A DNA stretch of 64,000 nt from Terrabacter terrigena (GTDB taxonomy: Bacteria > Actinomycetota > Actinomycetes > Actinomycetales > Dermatophilaceae): NCBI RefSeq assembly GCF_042676085.1, contig NZ_JBHTKH010000017.1:1-64000 (forward strand), written 5' to 3'. The notes beneath the pieces are model-generated. The model saw only the letters and a program-made list of their open reading frames with translations, made no database searches and was not told the DNA's origin. How positions within the stretch are numbered: position 1 is the first letter of the stretch; each line of letters opens with the position of its first letter. Of the stretch, positions 56,179-64,000 are shown piece after piece. A program made the position numbers and the translations under genes.

Positions 56179-57591
56179 TCAGGCCAGGAAGTCGTCGACG
56201 AGCCGGCTCGCCAGCGCGGTGTAGGTCTGCGGCGTCAGCTCGACGAAGCGCGCCTCGACGTCGTCCGGCAGCCCGAGCCCGCGCACGAACTCACGCACCT
56301 CCTCGCCACCGACGCGGCGCCCACGGGTCAGCTCCTTGAGCCGCTCGTAGGGCTCCTCCATGCCCGGGACACCTTGCGCACCAAGGGCCCTCATCGCCGA
56401 CTGGATGGGCTCGCCGAGCACCTCCCAGTTGGCCTCGAGGTCGGCGGCCATGCGCTCGGGCACGGCATCAAGGCCCGCGAGACCCCGCGACACGTTGTCG
56501 AGGGCGAGCAGCGAGTGCCCGAAGGCGGTGCCGATGTTGCGTTGCATGCTCGAGTCGGTGAGGTCGCGCTGCAGGCGGCTCTGCACGAGCGTGCCGCCCA
56601 GCACGTCGAGAAGCGCGTTGGAGACCTCGAGGTTGGCCTCGGCGTTCTCGAAACGGATCGGGTTGACCTTGTGAGGCATCGTCGAGCTGCCCACGGTGCC
56701 CTGGCCCCGCACCTGTGCGAAGTAGCCCATCGAGATGTAGGTCCACACGTCGGTGCAGAGGTTGTGCAGGATGCGGTTGAAGCGCGCGACGTCGGCGTAG
56801 AGCTCGGCCTGCCAGTCGTGGCTCTCGATCTGCGTGGTCAGCGGGTTCCACGTGAGGCCGAGGCCCTCGACGAAGGCACGCGACACGGCCGGCCAGTCGA
56901 CGTCGGGCAGCGCGAGCGCGTGCGCGCCGAAGGTTCCGGTCGCGCCGTTGAACTTGCCGAGGTACTCCTGCTTGCCGATGCGACGCAGCTGGCGGCCGAG
57001 GCGGTGCGCGAGGACGGCGAGCTCCTTGCCCATCGTCGTCGGCGTCGCCGGCTGGCCGTGGGTGTGCGCGAGGAGCGGCACGTCCTTGAGCTCTCGCGCC
57101 ATCGCGGACACCTGGTCGACGAGGTCCTGCGCCCTGGGCAGCCAGACCTCCTCGACCGCACCCTTGACCATGAGCGCGTAGGAGAGGTTGTTGATGTCCT
57201 CGCTCGTGCAGCCGAAGTGGATCAGCTCGGCGAGGCCCTTGTCGGCGTCGGCCGGCGCGATCTCGGCGAGGCGCTTCTTGAGGAAGTACTCGACGGCCTT
57301 GACGTCGTGCACCGTGACCCGTTCGATGTCGCCGAGCTCGGCCACCTCGTCGGGCCCGAAGCCGTCCACGACGGCCCGCAGCGCCACGACCTCGTCGCCG
57401 CTGAGCTTGCGCACCCCCGGCACGACCCCGTTGCTCGTCTGGTGCACGAGCCACTCCACCTCGACGTGCACGCGCTCGCGGTTGAGCGCGGCCTCCGACA
57501 GGTGGTCGACGAGGGGGACGACGGCACCGCGGTAGCGGCCGTCGAGCGCCCCGAGCGCGATGGGCGGGGTTGCGTCAGCGAGCGAAGCCAT
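56179..57591 (-). CDS. purB: Adenylosuccinate lyase
   Basis: This 470-aa fumarase/aspartase-superfamily enzyme makes AICAR and AMP in purine synthesis. Key features are GALDGRYRGAV near the start, IHFGCTSEDINNLSYAL, LLAHTHGQPATPTTMGKE (active-site His), LCTDVWTYISMGYF and the superfamily signature GSSTMPHKVNPIRFENAEAN with the catalytic Ser loop. The length and QPATPTTMGKEL match the PurB subclass with the E. coli-type layout. The ATG at 57591 has GGGAGG 9 nt upstream; an ATG at 57600 would be too close to it. Confidence 0.96.
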   Translation of the reverse strand: MASLADATPPIALGALDGRYRGAVVPLVDHLSEAALNRERVHVEVEWLVHQTSNGVVPGVRKLSGDEVVALRAVVDGFGPDEVAELGDIERVTVHDVKAVEYFLKKRLAEIAPADADKGLAELIHFGCTSEDINNLSYALMVKGAVEEVWLPRAQDLVDQVSAMARELKDVPLLAHTHGQPATPTTMGKELAVLAHRLGRQLRRIGKQEYLGKFNGATGTFGAHALALPDVDWPAVSRAFVEGLGLTWNPLTTQIESHDWQAELYADVARFNRILHNLCTDVWTYISMGYFAQVRGQGTVGSSTMPHKVNPIRFENAEANLEVSNALLDVLGGTLVQSRLQRDLTDSSMQRNIGTAFGHSLLALDNVSRGLAGLDAVPERMAADLEANWEVLGEPIQSAMRALGAQGVPGMEEPYERLKELTRGRRVGGEEVREFVRGLGLPDDVEARFVELTPQTYTALASRLVDDFLA

Positions 57592-57624
57592 GGCCCCCAT
57601 CCTCCCAGAGCGCGAGGAGTGGTC

Positions 57625-57677
57625 CGTATGCCGTCCACGACGGTCGGGTGGCCGGTGACCCGGCCCGACGGCATACG
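57625..57677 (-). terminator. Terminator built from an inverted pair of the GTATGCCG word
   Basis: CGTATGCCGTC (57625-57635) and GACGGCATACG (57667-57677) are exact inverted copies, 12 bp past the stop of the upstream VOC gene (read leftwards). Inside, GGTCGGG and CCCGGCC can pair further. It should separate the VOC gene from purB. Confidence 0.65.
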
Positions 57678-57688
57678 CCCCCGGGCGG

Positions 57689-58459
57689 CTAGTCGAGATC
57701 GGGCACGAGGAGCGAGAACACCTCTCCCTCAGGGCCGCTCAGCACCGCCCCGAAGCCGAAGGGCCCGTCGAACGGCGGCTGGAGCACGGTGGCGCCGTTG
57801 ACGAGCGCCTTCTCCAGCGAGCGACCCACGTCGTGCGTGGCGAAGGAGGCAACCCAGTGGGACGGGATGGTCGCGGGCCAGTCGTCGCCGATCTCTGCGA
57901 GGCCGTATGCCGGGTTGCCGTCACCGGTGTGCGCCGTCGACCAGCGGGGCCCGTCGGGCTCGGTCTCGTCTGTGAACTCGTGGCCGAAGACGGCCTGCTG
58001 GAAGGCCTGCACCTGGTCGTAGGCGCGGGTCAGCAGCTCGTTCCACGTCAGCGACCCCGGCTCGTCGAGGAGGCCGATGCCGGGCAGGTCGCGCGGCTGC
58101 CACAGCCCGAAGTACGTGCCGCCGGGGTCGACGGCGATGAGGGTGCGGGCCAGCGCCCCGAGATCGACGGGCCGACCGATGGTGCGGCCGCCGTACGCGT
58201 TGACGGCGCTCGCGGCGACGTCGATCTCGCCGACGCGCAGGTAGGTCGTCCACTGGCTGGGGACCGGGGCCGCGTCGGGCTTGCGGCTGATGCCGGCGAC
58301 GGGATGGCCGTCGAGCAGCGCCATCGTGTAGCCGCCGGTCGCGGCGTCACCGGTGACCCACTGCCAGCCGAAGAGCTCGGTGTAGAAGCGTCTCGCCTGC
58401 GGGACGTCGTTGACGAGCAGGTCGACCCAGCAGGGGGATCCATAGGGGAAGTCGGGCAC
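57689..58459 (-). CDS. Two-domain VOC-family protein (glyoxalase/Cfp30B-like)
   Basis: This 256-aa protein has two VOC repeats. The first is GSPCWVDLLVNDVPQARRFYTELFGWQWV to TLIAVDPGGTYFGLWQP. The second is GSLTWNELLTRAYDQVQAFQQAVFGHEF to FGFGAVLSGPEGEVFSLLVPDLD. This is the layout of the mycobacterial Cfp30B-like/YcgJ-type hydroxylase-related group. The GTG at 58459 (PDFPYGSPCW) is chosen as first conserved residue; the frame upstream belongs to the neighbour in another frame. Confidence 0.84.
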   Translation of the reverse strand: MPDFPYGSPCWVDLLVNDVPQARRFYTELFGWQWVTGDAATGGYTMALLDGHPVAGISRKPDAAPVPSQWTTYLRVGEIDVAASAVNAYGGRTIGRPVDLGALARTLIAVDPGGTYFGLWQPRDLPGIGLLDEPGSLTWNELLTRAYDQVQAFQQAVFGHEFTDETEPDGPRWSTAHTGDGNPAYGLAEIGDDWPATIPSHWVASFATHDVGRSLEKALVNGATVLQPPFDGPFGFGAVLSGPEGEVFSLLVPDLD

Positions 58460-58484
58460 AGTCGGCTCAGGTCTCGCGTCGGTG

Positions 58485-59039
58485 TCAGGGCCGACCGGTG
58501 TCCGGCAGCTCCTCGCGGGCGTCCGGCCGACCGTCCAGCCGGCCGTCCAGCTGGTCCCTGACGTGCTGAAGGATGCCACGACAGGCGGCCTCGACCTCCG
58601 CGAAACACCGGGCGAAGTGGTCCTCACCGCCGTACCACGGGTCGCCGGTCTCGAGAGTGCCCGCCGCGACGGCCTCGGGGTCGAACTCGCGGACGAGCCG
58701 GATCTTGCGACGGTTCGCCGGCGTACGCGCGAGGCGCTGGAGCGTGCGCACGTGGCCCTCGTCGGAGGCGAGCACGAGGTCGACGTCGTCGAACTCGTCG
58801 GGGTCGAACTCGCGGGCGCGGTGCCGGCTGCCGTCGTAGCCGTGCCGGGCGAGCTCGGCGACCGTGCGGGGGTCGGCGTGCTCGCCGACGTGCCAGTCGC
58901 CGGTGCCGCTCGAGCTGACCCGCACGTGGTCGCTGAGGCCTGCCTCCTCGACCATCCGCTCGAGGATCACGTGACCCATGGGCGACCTGCAGATGTTGCC
59001 GCTGCACACGAAGGTGACGTGGACGGGGCGAGGCGACAT
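58485..59039 (-). CDS. Low-molecular-weight protein-tyrosine phosphatase
   Basis: This 184-aa phosphatase has a P-loop CSGNICRSPMG with nucleophile Cys12 and Arg18, SSSGTGDWHVGEHADPRTVAELARHGYDG, DLVLASDEGHVRTLQRL and the general-acid segment ETGDPWYGGEDHFARCFAEVEAACRGIL. It dephosphorylates protein tyrosine residues, typically in polysaccharide or signalling control. An extended C-terminus (QLDGRLDGRPDARE) is unusual. The ATG at 59039 is preferred by its GGGGAT upstream. Confidence 0.9.
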   Translation of the reverse strand: MSPRPVHVTFVCSGNICRSPMGHVILERMVEEAGLSDHVRVSSSGTGDWHVGEHADPRTVAELARHGYDGSRHRAREFDPDEFDDVDLVLASDEGHVRTLQRLARTPANRRKIRLVREFDPEAVAAGTLETGDPWYGGEDHFARCFAEVEAACRGILQHVRDQLDGRLDGRPDAREELPDTGRP

Positions 59040-59140
59040 GATCCCCATTGAACACCGACGAGAAGGGCCGGTAGGCCGAAGCGATCCCACGTGATGCGGG
59101 GCCGCGGGGCAGTGTCGGTGGCCGGTGACATGGTCCTCCC

Positions 59141-59557
59141 ATGACGACGACACCGCAGCCGGCAGTGGGGGCAGCCGCCCCCGAGGCCCTCGAGGCCTGC
59201 CTGGTCGAGCTCGCGCTCGCCGGCGACCTCGACGGCATCGTCGGGCTGTACGCCGCCGACGCCGTCGTGAGCCTGCCGCTCGGTCGCGAGGCGGCCGGGC
59301 ACTCGGCCATCCGTGCCGCCTTCGCCGCGGCGCTGGCCGCAGGGGTCCTGGGCCCGTTCGAGCCGGCGGTCGCCTCGCGTGCCGTCGTCACCGGCGACCT
59401 CGCGATGACGACGTCGTCGGGCGCCGACGGGTCGGTGCGCACCCAGGTCGCGCGGCGCACGCCCGACGGCCGGTGGGTCTGGGTGCGTGACGGGTCGCGG
59501 CTGCGGGGTGTCTCGGCCTGCCTGCCCGACGGCTCGGCCCCGCTCGCCGTGGCGTAG
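59141..59557 (+). CDS. NTF2-like (SnoaL-type) protein
   Basis: This 138-aa cone-fold protein shows ALEACLVELALAGDLDGIVGLYAADAVVSLPLGREAAGHSAIRAAFAAALAAG and RTQVARRTPDGRWVWVRDG. This is the common SgcJ/EcaC-type pattern of unknown function. Followed within 10 bp by an MFS gene on the same strand. Confidence 0.78.
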   Translation: MTTTPQPAVGAAAPEALEACLVELALAGDLDGIVGLYAADAVVSLPLGREAAGHSAIRAAFAAALAAGVLGPFEPAVASRAVVTGDLAMTTSSGADGSVRTQVARRTPDGRWVWVRDGSRLRGVSACLPDGSAPLAVA

Positions 59558-59566
59558 CGTCGCTCT

Positions 59567-60919
59567 GTGACCGACGCTTCTCCCGAGTCCGACACCGGTG
59601 TCGGGTCCGCCGCCCCCGAGCGCAGGTCACACCTCATCGACCTCACGCCGCTGCGGGTCAGCCCCGCGTTCGCCCGGCTCTGGTTCGGCAACACCCTCGC
59701 GGGCATCGGCACCTTCGTCACCAACACGGCCGTCGGCCTGCACATCTACGACCTGACCCGCTCGACGTTCATGGTCTCGCTCGTGGCCTGGTTCTCGCTG
59801 CTGCCGATGATCGTCGCCGGCCTCTACGGCGGGGCGGTCGCCGACCGCTTCGACCGGCGCACGGTCGCCCTGTCGGCGTCGACGGTCGCGTGGGCCTCGA
59901 CCGTCGTCCTGGCGACGATCGCGTGGCTCGGCGCCGCGCACGTGTGGATGTTCTACGTCATCACGACGGTCAACGCCGTCGCCGCCACGATCGCCTCGGC
60001 GACCCGCCAGGCGATCACGCCACGGCTGCTGCCCAAGGAGCAGCTGCCGAAAGCCGCTGCGCTGCTCGGCATCTCGGCCGGAGTCATGGTCACGGTCGGG
60101 CCCGGTGTCGCCGGTGTGCTCGTCGCCCGCGCCGGCTACGCCTGGACCTACACGATCGACGTCATCCTCTTCTTCGCCGGCTTCTTCGGCCTCTGGACGC
60201 TGCCCCACATCCGGCCCGAGGGTCAGCGACCGGCAACCGGTGGCTTCCGGTCCGTCGTCGACGGGCTCGCGCACCTGCGCAGGGCGCCGAACGTCCGCAT
60301 GAGCTTCGTCGTCGACATCATCGCGATGACCTTCGGGCAGCCGATGGTGCTCTTCCCGGCGGTCGGCGCCATCGTCATCGGCGGCGGATCGGTGACCGCA
60401 GGCATCCTGCTCGCGTCGTTCGCCGTCGGCGGCATCCTCTCGAGCCTCGGCTCGGGGCGGGTGACCGGGCTGCGCTGGCAGGGCAGGGCGATCCGCGACT
60501 CGATCGTCGCGTACGGCCTCGGCATCCTCGGCTTCGGCCTCGTGCTCGCGGTGACGACCCTCGGCGGCTCGGCCGTCTCGTCGATGGACTTCGGCCACGT
60601 CAACCGGTGGGCGCTGGCCGTCGCGGCGGTCTGCCTCGCCGTGTCTGGCGGGGCCGACAACATCAGCGCGATCTTCCGCCAGGCGATCCTCCAGTCGGCC
60701 GTGCCCGATCAGCTGCGCGGACGCACCCAGGGCGTGTTCACCGTCGTCGTCACGGGTGGGCCACGGCTGGGCCAGATGTTCGCCGGCACGCTGGCCACGC
60801 TCACGGCCACCTGGGTCCCGTCGGTCGTCGGCGGCGTGCTGGTCGTCGTGCTCGTCGTCGTCACCGTGGCCCGGGTGACCTCGTTCCGGGAGTACGACGC
60901 TCTCGACCCGCGTCCCTGA
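59567..60919 (+). CDS. MFS transporter (enterobactin-exporter-like group)
   Basis: This 450-aa transporter has about 12 membrane helices. FARLWFGNTLAGIGTFVTNTAVGLHIYDLTRSTFMVSLVAWFSLLPMIVAGLYGGAVADRFDRRTV contains the A motif (GGAVADRFDRR), and SATRQAITPRLLPKEQLPKAAALLG belongs to the EntS-like MFS_3 group. QAILQSAVPDQLRGRTQGVFTVVVTGGPRLGQ is the conserved second half. It probably exports a small compound. The GTG start is 10 bp after the NTF2-like gene. Confidence 0.9.
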   Translation: MTDASPESDTGVGSAAPERRSHLIDLTPLRVSPAFARLWFGNTLAGIGTFVTNTAVGLHIYDLTRSTFMVSLVAWFSLLPMIVAGLYGGAVADRFDRRTVALSASTVAWASTVVLATIAWLGAAHVWMFYVITTVNAVAATIASATRQAITPRLLPKEQLPKAAALLGISAGVMVTVGPGVAGVLVARAGYAWTYTIDVILFFAGFFGLWTLPHIRPEGQRPATGGFRSVVDGLAHLRRAPNVRMSFVVDIIAMTFGQPMVLFPAVGAIVIGGGSVTAGILLASFAVGGILSSLGSGRVTGLRWQGRAIRDSIVAYGLGILGFGLVLAVTTLGGSAVSSMDFGHVNRWALAVAAVCLAVSGGADNISAIFRQAILQSAVPDQLRGRTQGVFTVVVTGGPRLGQMFAGTLATLTATWVPSVVGGVLVVVLVVVTVARVTSFREYDALDPRP

Positions 60920-60948
60920 CGAGACGCCCACGAGATGGGCCCCGCGGT

Positions 60949-61878
60949 TCACGCGGACCGACGGACCGCCACGACCGCGCCGCTCCCTGCTGAGCCGCGT
61001 CGAGCCGGGCGCTTCGTGGAGGTCCGTCGGACTGCGGCAGTCATCGACAGCGCCTCGCGCACGTAGTCCGGCTGCCTCATCACCTCGGCCCACGTGAAGC
61101 GGAGCACCACCCAGCCCCGAGCCCCGAGTCCGGTGTAGCGACGGCAGTCGTGCTGCAGTGCCGCCGCGTCCGCGTGGAACTCGAGGCTCTCCGCCTCGAT
61201 GACGATCATCAGGTCGGCGTCCGCCAGATCGACCCTCGCGTGGAAGCCACGCGACCTGATGACGTGCTGCGGCACGATCGTGAGGCCCTTGACCGAGAGG
61301 CAGATCGCCCGGAGGACGGACTCGAACGGGTTGGCCGCACGGTGGTCGGCATGCAGCAGCACCCGCCCGACCCTCCTTCGCTGCCTCGGTGGGAGGGCAG
61401 CGGCTGCAGGGACCACGTCAGCGAGCCGCACACCGGACCGCAGTGCCGAGTCGGTGACGGCCAGGGCCTCGTCGAACGGCAGGTCGAGGCAGCAGTCGAG
61501 GACCGTGCGCACCCTGCTGGTGACCCATCCGTCGACGACGTCCTCGTCGCGCAGCGTGCGCCAGTGCCGCACGACACCCGACCGCGCCTGCTCACGCAGC
61601 TTGCGCCCGCGCGGGAGCGTGATGTGCGGCTCGGCCGGGGCCCACTTGACACCCCAGCCCCAGTGGAGCGCGGCCGTCGTGTGCGACGCGGTGGCGCCGG
61701 CGCGAGTGGCCAGCTCGCGCGCCACGTCGAGGCCCGGCAGCGCGTAGCGCCCTCGAGCCACCCGGACGAGCAGGCCTTCCGCCGTGGCCTTCCTGATGCG
61801 GTTCGCCGAGCCGACGGTGCGCAGATCTCGCCATGAGCAGAGCCCGCCGTGCTGGGCGACCAGGTCGGTGAGCTCCAC
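60949..61878 (-). CDS. AbiEi-antitoxin-like and DUF559 (Vsr/REase-fold) domain protein
   Basis: This 309-aa protein has an N-terminal winged helix (VELTDLVAQHGGLCSWRDLRTVGSANRIRKATAEGLLVRVARGRYALPG) typical of AbiEi antitoxins. Its C-terminal segment (GFHARVDLADADLMIVIEAESLEFHADAAALQHDCRRYTGLGARGWVVLRFTWAEVM) matches DUF559, a restriction-endonuclease-like fold, with the E-x-ES, D-x-R pattern. Such combined proteins are very frequent in actinobacteria, usually without a toxin partner. The role is unknown. The GTG start at 61878 is chosen from the HTH domain. Confidence 0.8.
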   Translation of the reverse strand: MELTDLVAQHGGLCSWRDLRTVGSANRIRKATAEGLLVRVARGRYALPGLDVARELATRAGATASHTTAALHWGWGVKWAPAEPHITLPRGRKLREQARSGVVRHWRTLRDEDVVDGWVTSRVRTVLDCCLDLPFDEALAVTDSALRSGVRLADVVPAAAALPPRQRRRVGRVLLHADHRAANPFESVLRAICLSVKGLTIVPQHVIRSRGFHARVDLADADLMIVIEAESLEFHADAAALQHDCRRYTGLGARGWVVLRFTWAEVMRQPDYVREALSMTAAVRRTSTKRPARRGSAGSGAVVAVRRSA

Positions 61879-62013
61879 CTGAGCAGCCTGCCGCGTCCTT
61901 GACCACTCGCAGGCCGGCCGTCCACAGGCAGACGGACCGCCACGGGCGGACCGCTCACGCTCAGTCGCGTCGGTCCGTGCTGTTCGTGGCGGTCCGTGTG
62001 ACGACACCGACCA

Positions 62014-62075
62014 CGTATGCCGTCACGCCACGGCCGGCGCGAAGGCGGGCGCCCAGCCGCGCCACCCGGCATACG
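62014..62075 (-). terminator. Terminator-like inverted pair of the GTATGCCG word after galE
   Basis: CGTATGCCG (62014-62022) and CGGCATACG (62067-62075) are exact inverted copies 24 bp past the galE stop (read leftwards). They enclose a GC-rich interior that can pair further. This is the second pair of this kind in the window. Confidence 0.55.
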
Positions 62076-62098
62076 GCCTCAGGGACGGAGGTGACGGC

Positions 62099-63112
62099 TC
62101 AGTCGGGGTAGCCGGTGGGGTTGGCCTGCTGCCAGCGCCACGTGTCGGCGCACATGTCGTCGATGGTGCGGGTCGCGACCCAGCCGAGCTCGCGGTTCGC
62201 CTTGGCCGGGTCGGCGTAGGAGACGGCCACGTCACCCGGCCGGCGGTCGACGACGCGGTAGGGCAGCTCGCGGCCGACCGCGCGCTCGAACGCGTGGAGC
62301 ATCTCGAGCACCGACGTGCCCTGGCCGGTGCCGAGGTTCCACGTGCCGACGGGCTCGTCCATGGTGCCGAGGCGGTTGAGGGCGGCGAGGTGGCCGGCCG
62401 CGAGGTCCTCGACGTGGATGTAGTCGCGCTGGCCGGTGCCGTCGGGTGTGGGGTAGTCGTCGCCGTAGACCGACAGGAACTCGCGGCGACCCACGGCGAC
62501 CTGCGCGATGAAGGGGACGAGGTTGTTGGGGATGCCCTGCGGGTCCTCCCCGATGGTGCCCGAGGCGTGGGCGCCGATCGGGTTGAAGTAGCGCAGCAGG
62601 GCGATGCGCACGGACGGGTCGGCGACGGCGACGTCGCGCAGGATCTGCTCCTGCATCACCTTGGTCCAGCCGTACGGGTTGGTCGCGAAGGTCGGGCGCT
62701 CCTCGGTCGCGGCCTCCTGGTCGGTGCCGTAGACGGTGGCCGACGAGCTGAAGACGAGCTTGGTCACGCCGTGGCGGCGCATCGCGCGCACGAGCGAGAA
62801 CGTGGAGCCGAGGTTGTTCTCGTAGTACTCGAGGGGCAGCTCGACGCTCTCGCCCACGGCCTTGAGACCCGCGAAGTGGATGACCGCGTCGATCGGCTCG
62901 TTGGCGAAGAGGTGCTCGGTCTTGTCGTGGTCGGTCAGGTCGAAGGAGTGCACCGGCAGGTGCCGGCCCGTGAGGGCCTCGAGCCGGTTGACGACGCTGG
63001 GCTTGCTGTTGCCGAAGTTGTCGACGATGAGCACGTCGTGCCCCGCCGCGACGAGCTGGACCACGGTGTGCGAGCCGATGTAACCGGTTCCGCCACTGAC
63101 GAGTACGCGCAT
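62099..63112 (-). CDS. galE: UDP-glucose 4-epimerase
   Basis: This 337-aa short-chain dehydrogenase-fold enzyme interconverts UDP-glucose and UDP-galactose. The NAD motif VLVSGGTGYIGSHTVVQL covers residues 3-20, FSSSATVYG supplies catalytic Ser/Thr, and YGWTKVMQEQIL supplies the Tyr-x-x-x-Lys pair. ALLRYFNPIGAHASGTIGEDPQGIPNNLVPFIAQVA and HVEDLAAGHLAAL are GalE features. The end GELP-like REL..GW fits. Its promoter lies in the short 50-bp gap to the M56 gene. Confidence 0.95.
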   Translation of the reverse strand: MRVLVSGGTGYIGSHTVVQLVAAGHDVLIVDNFGNSKPSVVNRLEALTGRHLPVHSFDLTDHDKTEHLFANEPIDAVIHFAGLKAVGESVELPLEYYENNLGSTFSLVRAMRRHGVTKLVFSSSATVYGTDQEAATEERPTFATNPYGWTKVMQEQILRDVAVADPSVRIALLRYFNPIGAHASGTIGEDPQGIPNNLVPFIAQVAVGRREFLSVYGDDYPTPDGTGQRDYIHVEDLAAGHLAALNRLGTMDEPVGTWNLGTGQGTSVLEMLHAFERAVGRELPYRVVDRRPGDVAVSYADPAKANRELGWVATRTIDDMCADTWRWQQANPTGYPD

Positions 63113-63162
63113 GCGCCCACCCTATAGATCGCGACCCCGGGCGCCCCGTCCCGTTCCGGGCG

Positions 63163-64000
63163 TCAGACGAGCGACAGCTCGGCGATCGCGAGGCCGTAGA
63201 GGGCGAGGGGAGCCGCGACGAGCAGGGCCGCGGCGGCATACATGGTCGCGGCGACGACGCCGAGGGGCAGGCCGGCGATCCGGTGGGCGTCGAGCAGCTG
63301 GATGCGCGCGCTCGCGACGCGGGTGCTGTCGGACATGGCCATGGCCCCTACCGGCTTGGGGCCGCCGGCCATCGCGACGATCGCGCGGCCCGTGTTGACG
63401 GCCCCGGCCCGGCGCACCGCGGCGCGGTCGGCGAGCACCTCGATGAGCAGGTGCACCTCGCGCAGCGCGGCCTCGGAGCGCAGGAACGGTGGCATCGCCT
63501 CGTGCACGACCGTGAAGAACTCCATGACGAGGTCGTGCCGTGCGGCGAGGTGGGCACGTTCGTGGGCGAGCACCGCGGTCAGCTCGTCGGGTCCGAGGCG
63601 GTCGAGGGTGCCCTGGGTGAGGACGACGCGCCTCCGCACGCCGGGCACGCAGTATGCCGTCGGGGTCGTGTGCTCGAGCACGCGCATGTGGCGGTCGGCG
63701 CCCTCGCCGGGCGTCCCGAGCAGGTCGACGAGGTCGCGGTGACGGCGCCGGGCTGCGCGCAGGTTGCGGCCCACGCGGTCGCCCGAGAGCAGCAGACGCA
63801 CGGCGACGACGGCGCTGAGCAGGGCAGCGACGGTCACGGTCGGCCAGCTCTGCGACAGCCGCACCTGCTGCCCGAGCAGTGCGGGCAGGGCCGCGGGCGC
63901 GGCGAGGAGGGCGGCGAGCACCGCGGCCACGGCCGTCGCCTGCCACAGCACCAGCGCCGCCCGCGGGGCGCGGCGAAGGCTGGTCACCCGGGCGAGGGCT
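63163..64000 (-). CDS. M56-family (BlaR1-like) membrane metallopeptidase, 5-prime end beyond window
   Basis: The visible 279 codons encode a membrane protein with a zinc-peptidase site ELTAVLAHERAHLAARHDLVMEF and, further on, EALADRAAVRR-like LIEVLADRAAVRRAG. These form an HExxH-type M56 active site. Hydrophobic segments precede and follow (AVLAALLAAPAAL, VVAATMYAAAALLVAAPLAL). The frame is open to the window edge with ALARVTSLRRAPRAALVLW, the usual inner part of such proteins, so the true start probably lies outside and the GTG at 63987 is not the start. M56 proteins often pair with a BlaI-type repressor. Confidence 0.85.
   Translation of the reverse strand, partial: ALARVTSLRRAPRAALVLWQATAVAAVLAALLAAPAALPALLGQQVRLSQSWPTVTVAALLSAVVAVRLLLSGDRVGRNLRAARRRHRDLVDLLGTPGEGADRHMRVLEHTTPTAYCVPGVRRRVVLTQGTLDRLGPDELTAVLAHERAHLAARHDLVMEFFTVVHEAMPPFLRSEAALREVHLLIEVLADRAAVRRAGAVNTGRAIVAMAGGPKPVGAMAMSDSTRVASARIQLLDAHRIAGLPLGVVAATMYAAAALLVAAPLALYGLAIAELSLV

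Noticed and set aside
1..64000. tRNA, rRNA, CRISPR arrays, insertion sequences, prophage and attachment sites
   Set aside because: I looked for T-loop words such as GGTTCGAAT in a cloverleaf context, regularly spaced direct repeats, transposase or integrase motifs and flanking duplications, and found none that hold up.

Overview
The window is GC-rich, tightly packed bacterial DNA with GTG starts, ATGA/GTGA stop-start overlaps and strong G/C preference at third codon positions. Several families are typical of Actinobacteria: a DUF664 mycothiol-dependent-type protein, a Cgl0159-family inositol-cluster protein, an ECF42 sigma factor paired with a DGPF/YciI protein, a CsoR copper regulator and an AbiEi/DUF559 protein. 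I infer a free-living actinomycete, probably Micrococcales (Intrasporangiaceae-like). The genus is a guess. I see no phage, plasmid, insertion sequence, CRISPR, rRNA or tRNA signature, so this looks like ordinary chromosome.

Region 1 (1-12.0 kb) is a complete myo-inositol catabolic locus. On the left, a sugar/inositol ABC importer (lipoprotein plus the start of a permease) reads leftwards. From a shared divergent promoter with a dyad operator, nine genes read rightwards: iolG1, iolC, a Cgl0159-family barrel protein, iolB, iolD, iolH, iolA/mmsA, iolE and iolG2. Together they would take inositol to acetyl-CoA (or propionyl-CoA) and a triose phosphate.

Region 2 (12-31 kb) is a mixed housekeeping and accessory stretch. 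It holds a NYN-LOTUS RNA-binding protein, small stress and enzyme genes (PA2169 bundle, aldo/keto reductase, DHFR-like, RNase HI, three SRPBCC proteins, VOC proteins, metallo-beta-lactamase), a TetR-glycosyltransferase pair, two secreted phosphoesterase-type lipoproteins, a cold-shock gene with leader hairpin and terminator, a phosphodiester glycosidase, a MarR-SRPBCC divergent pair and a membrane acyltransferase.

Region 3 (31-46 kb) is rich in regulator/target pairs with readable operators. These are LacI plus hydrolase facing a Gfo/Idh plus TIM-barrel operon; MarR facing an EamA exporter; and HxlR facing a PPOX-type flavoprotein with a YciI protein. A sigma factor with its DGPF partner and a TerC transporter preceded by a probable yybP-ykoY (Mn2+) riboswitch also lie here.

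Region 4 (46-64 kb) contains a truncated AraC remnant, an RNA methyltransferase and a two-operon copper-resistance locus. csoR-copZ-copA1 reads left. A drastically shortened copZ, a His-rich secreted protein and copA2 read right, and CsoR-type boxes sit in front of both. Then follow purB, a VOC protein, a low-molecular-weight phosphatase, an MFS exporter, an AbiEi/DUF559 protein, galE and the start of an M56 peptidase.

The most unusual whole-window signal is the octamer GTATGCCG/CGGCATAC. I count about 35 copies by eye, in genes and between them. It forces rare codons (TAT, GCA), and two inverted pairs sit just after genes like terminators. This resembles the way DNA-uptake or other genome-wide signalling words behave in other bacteria.
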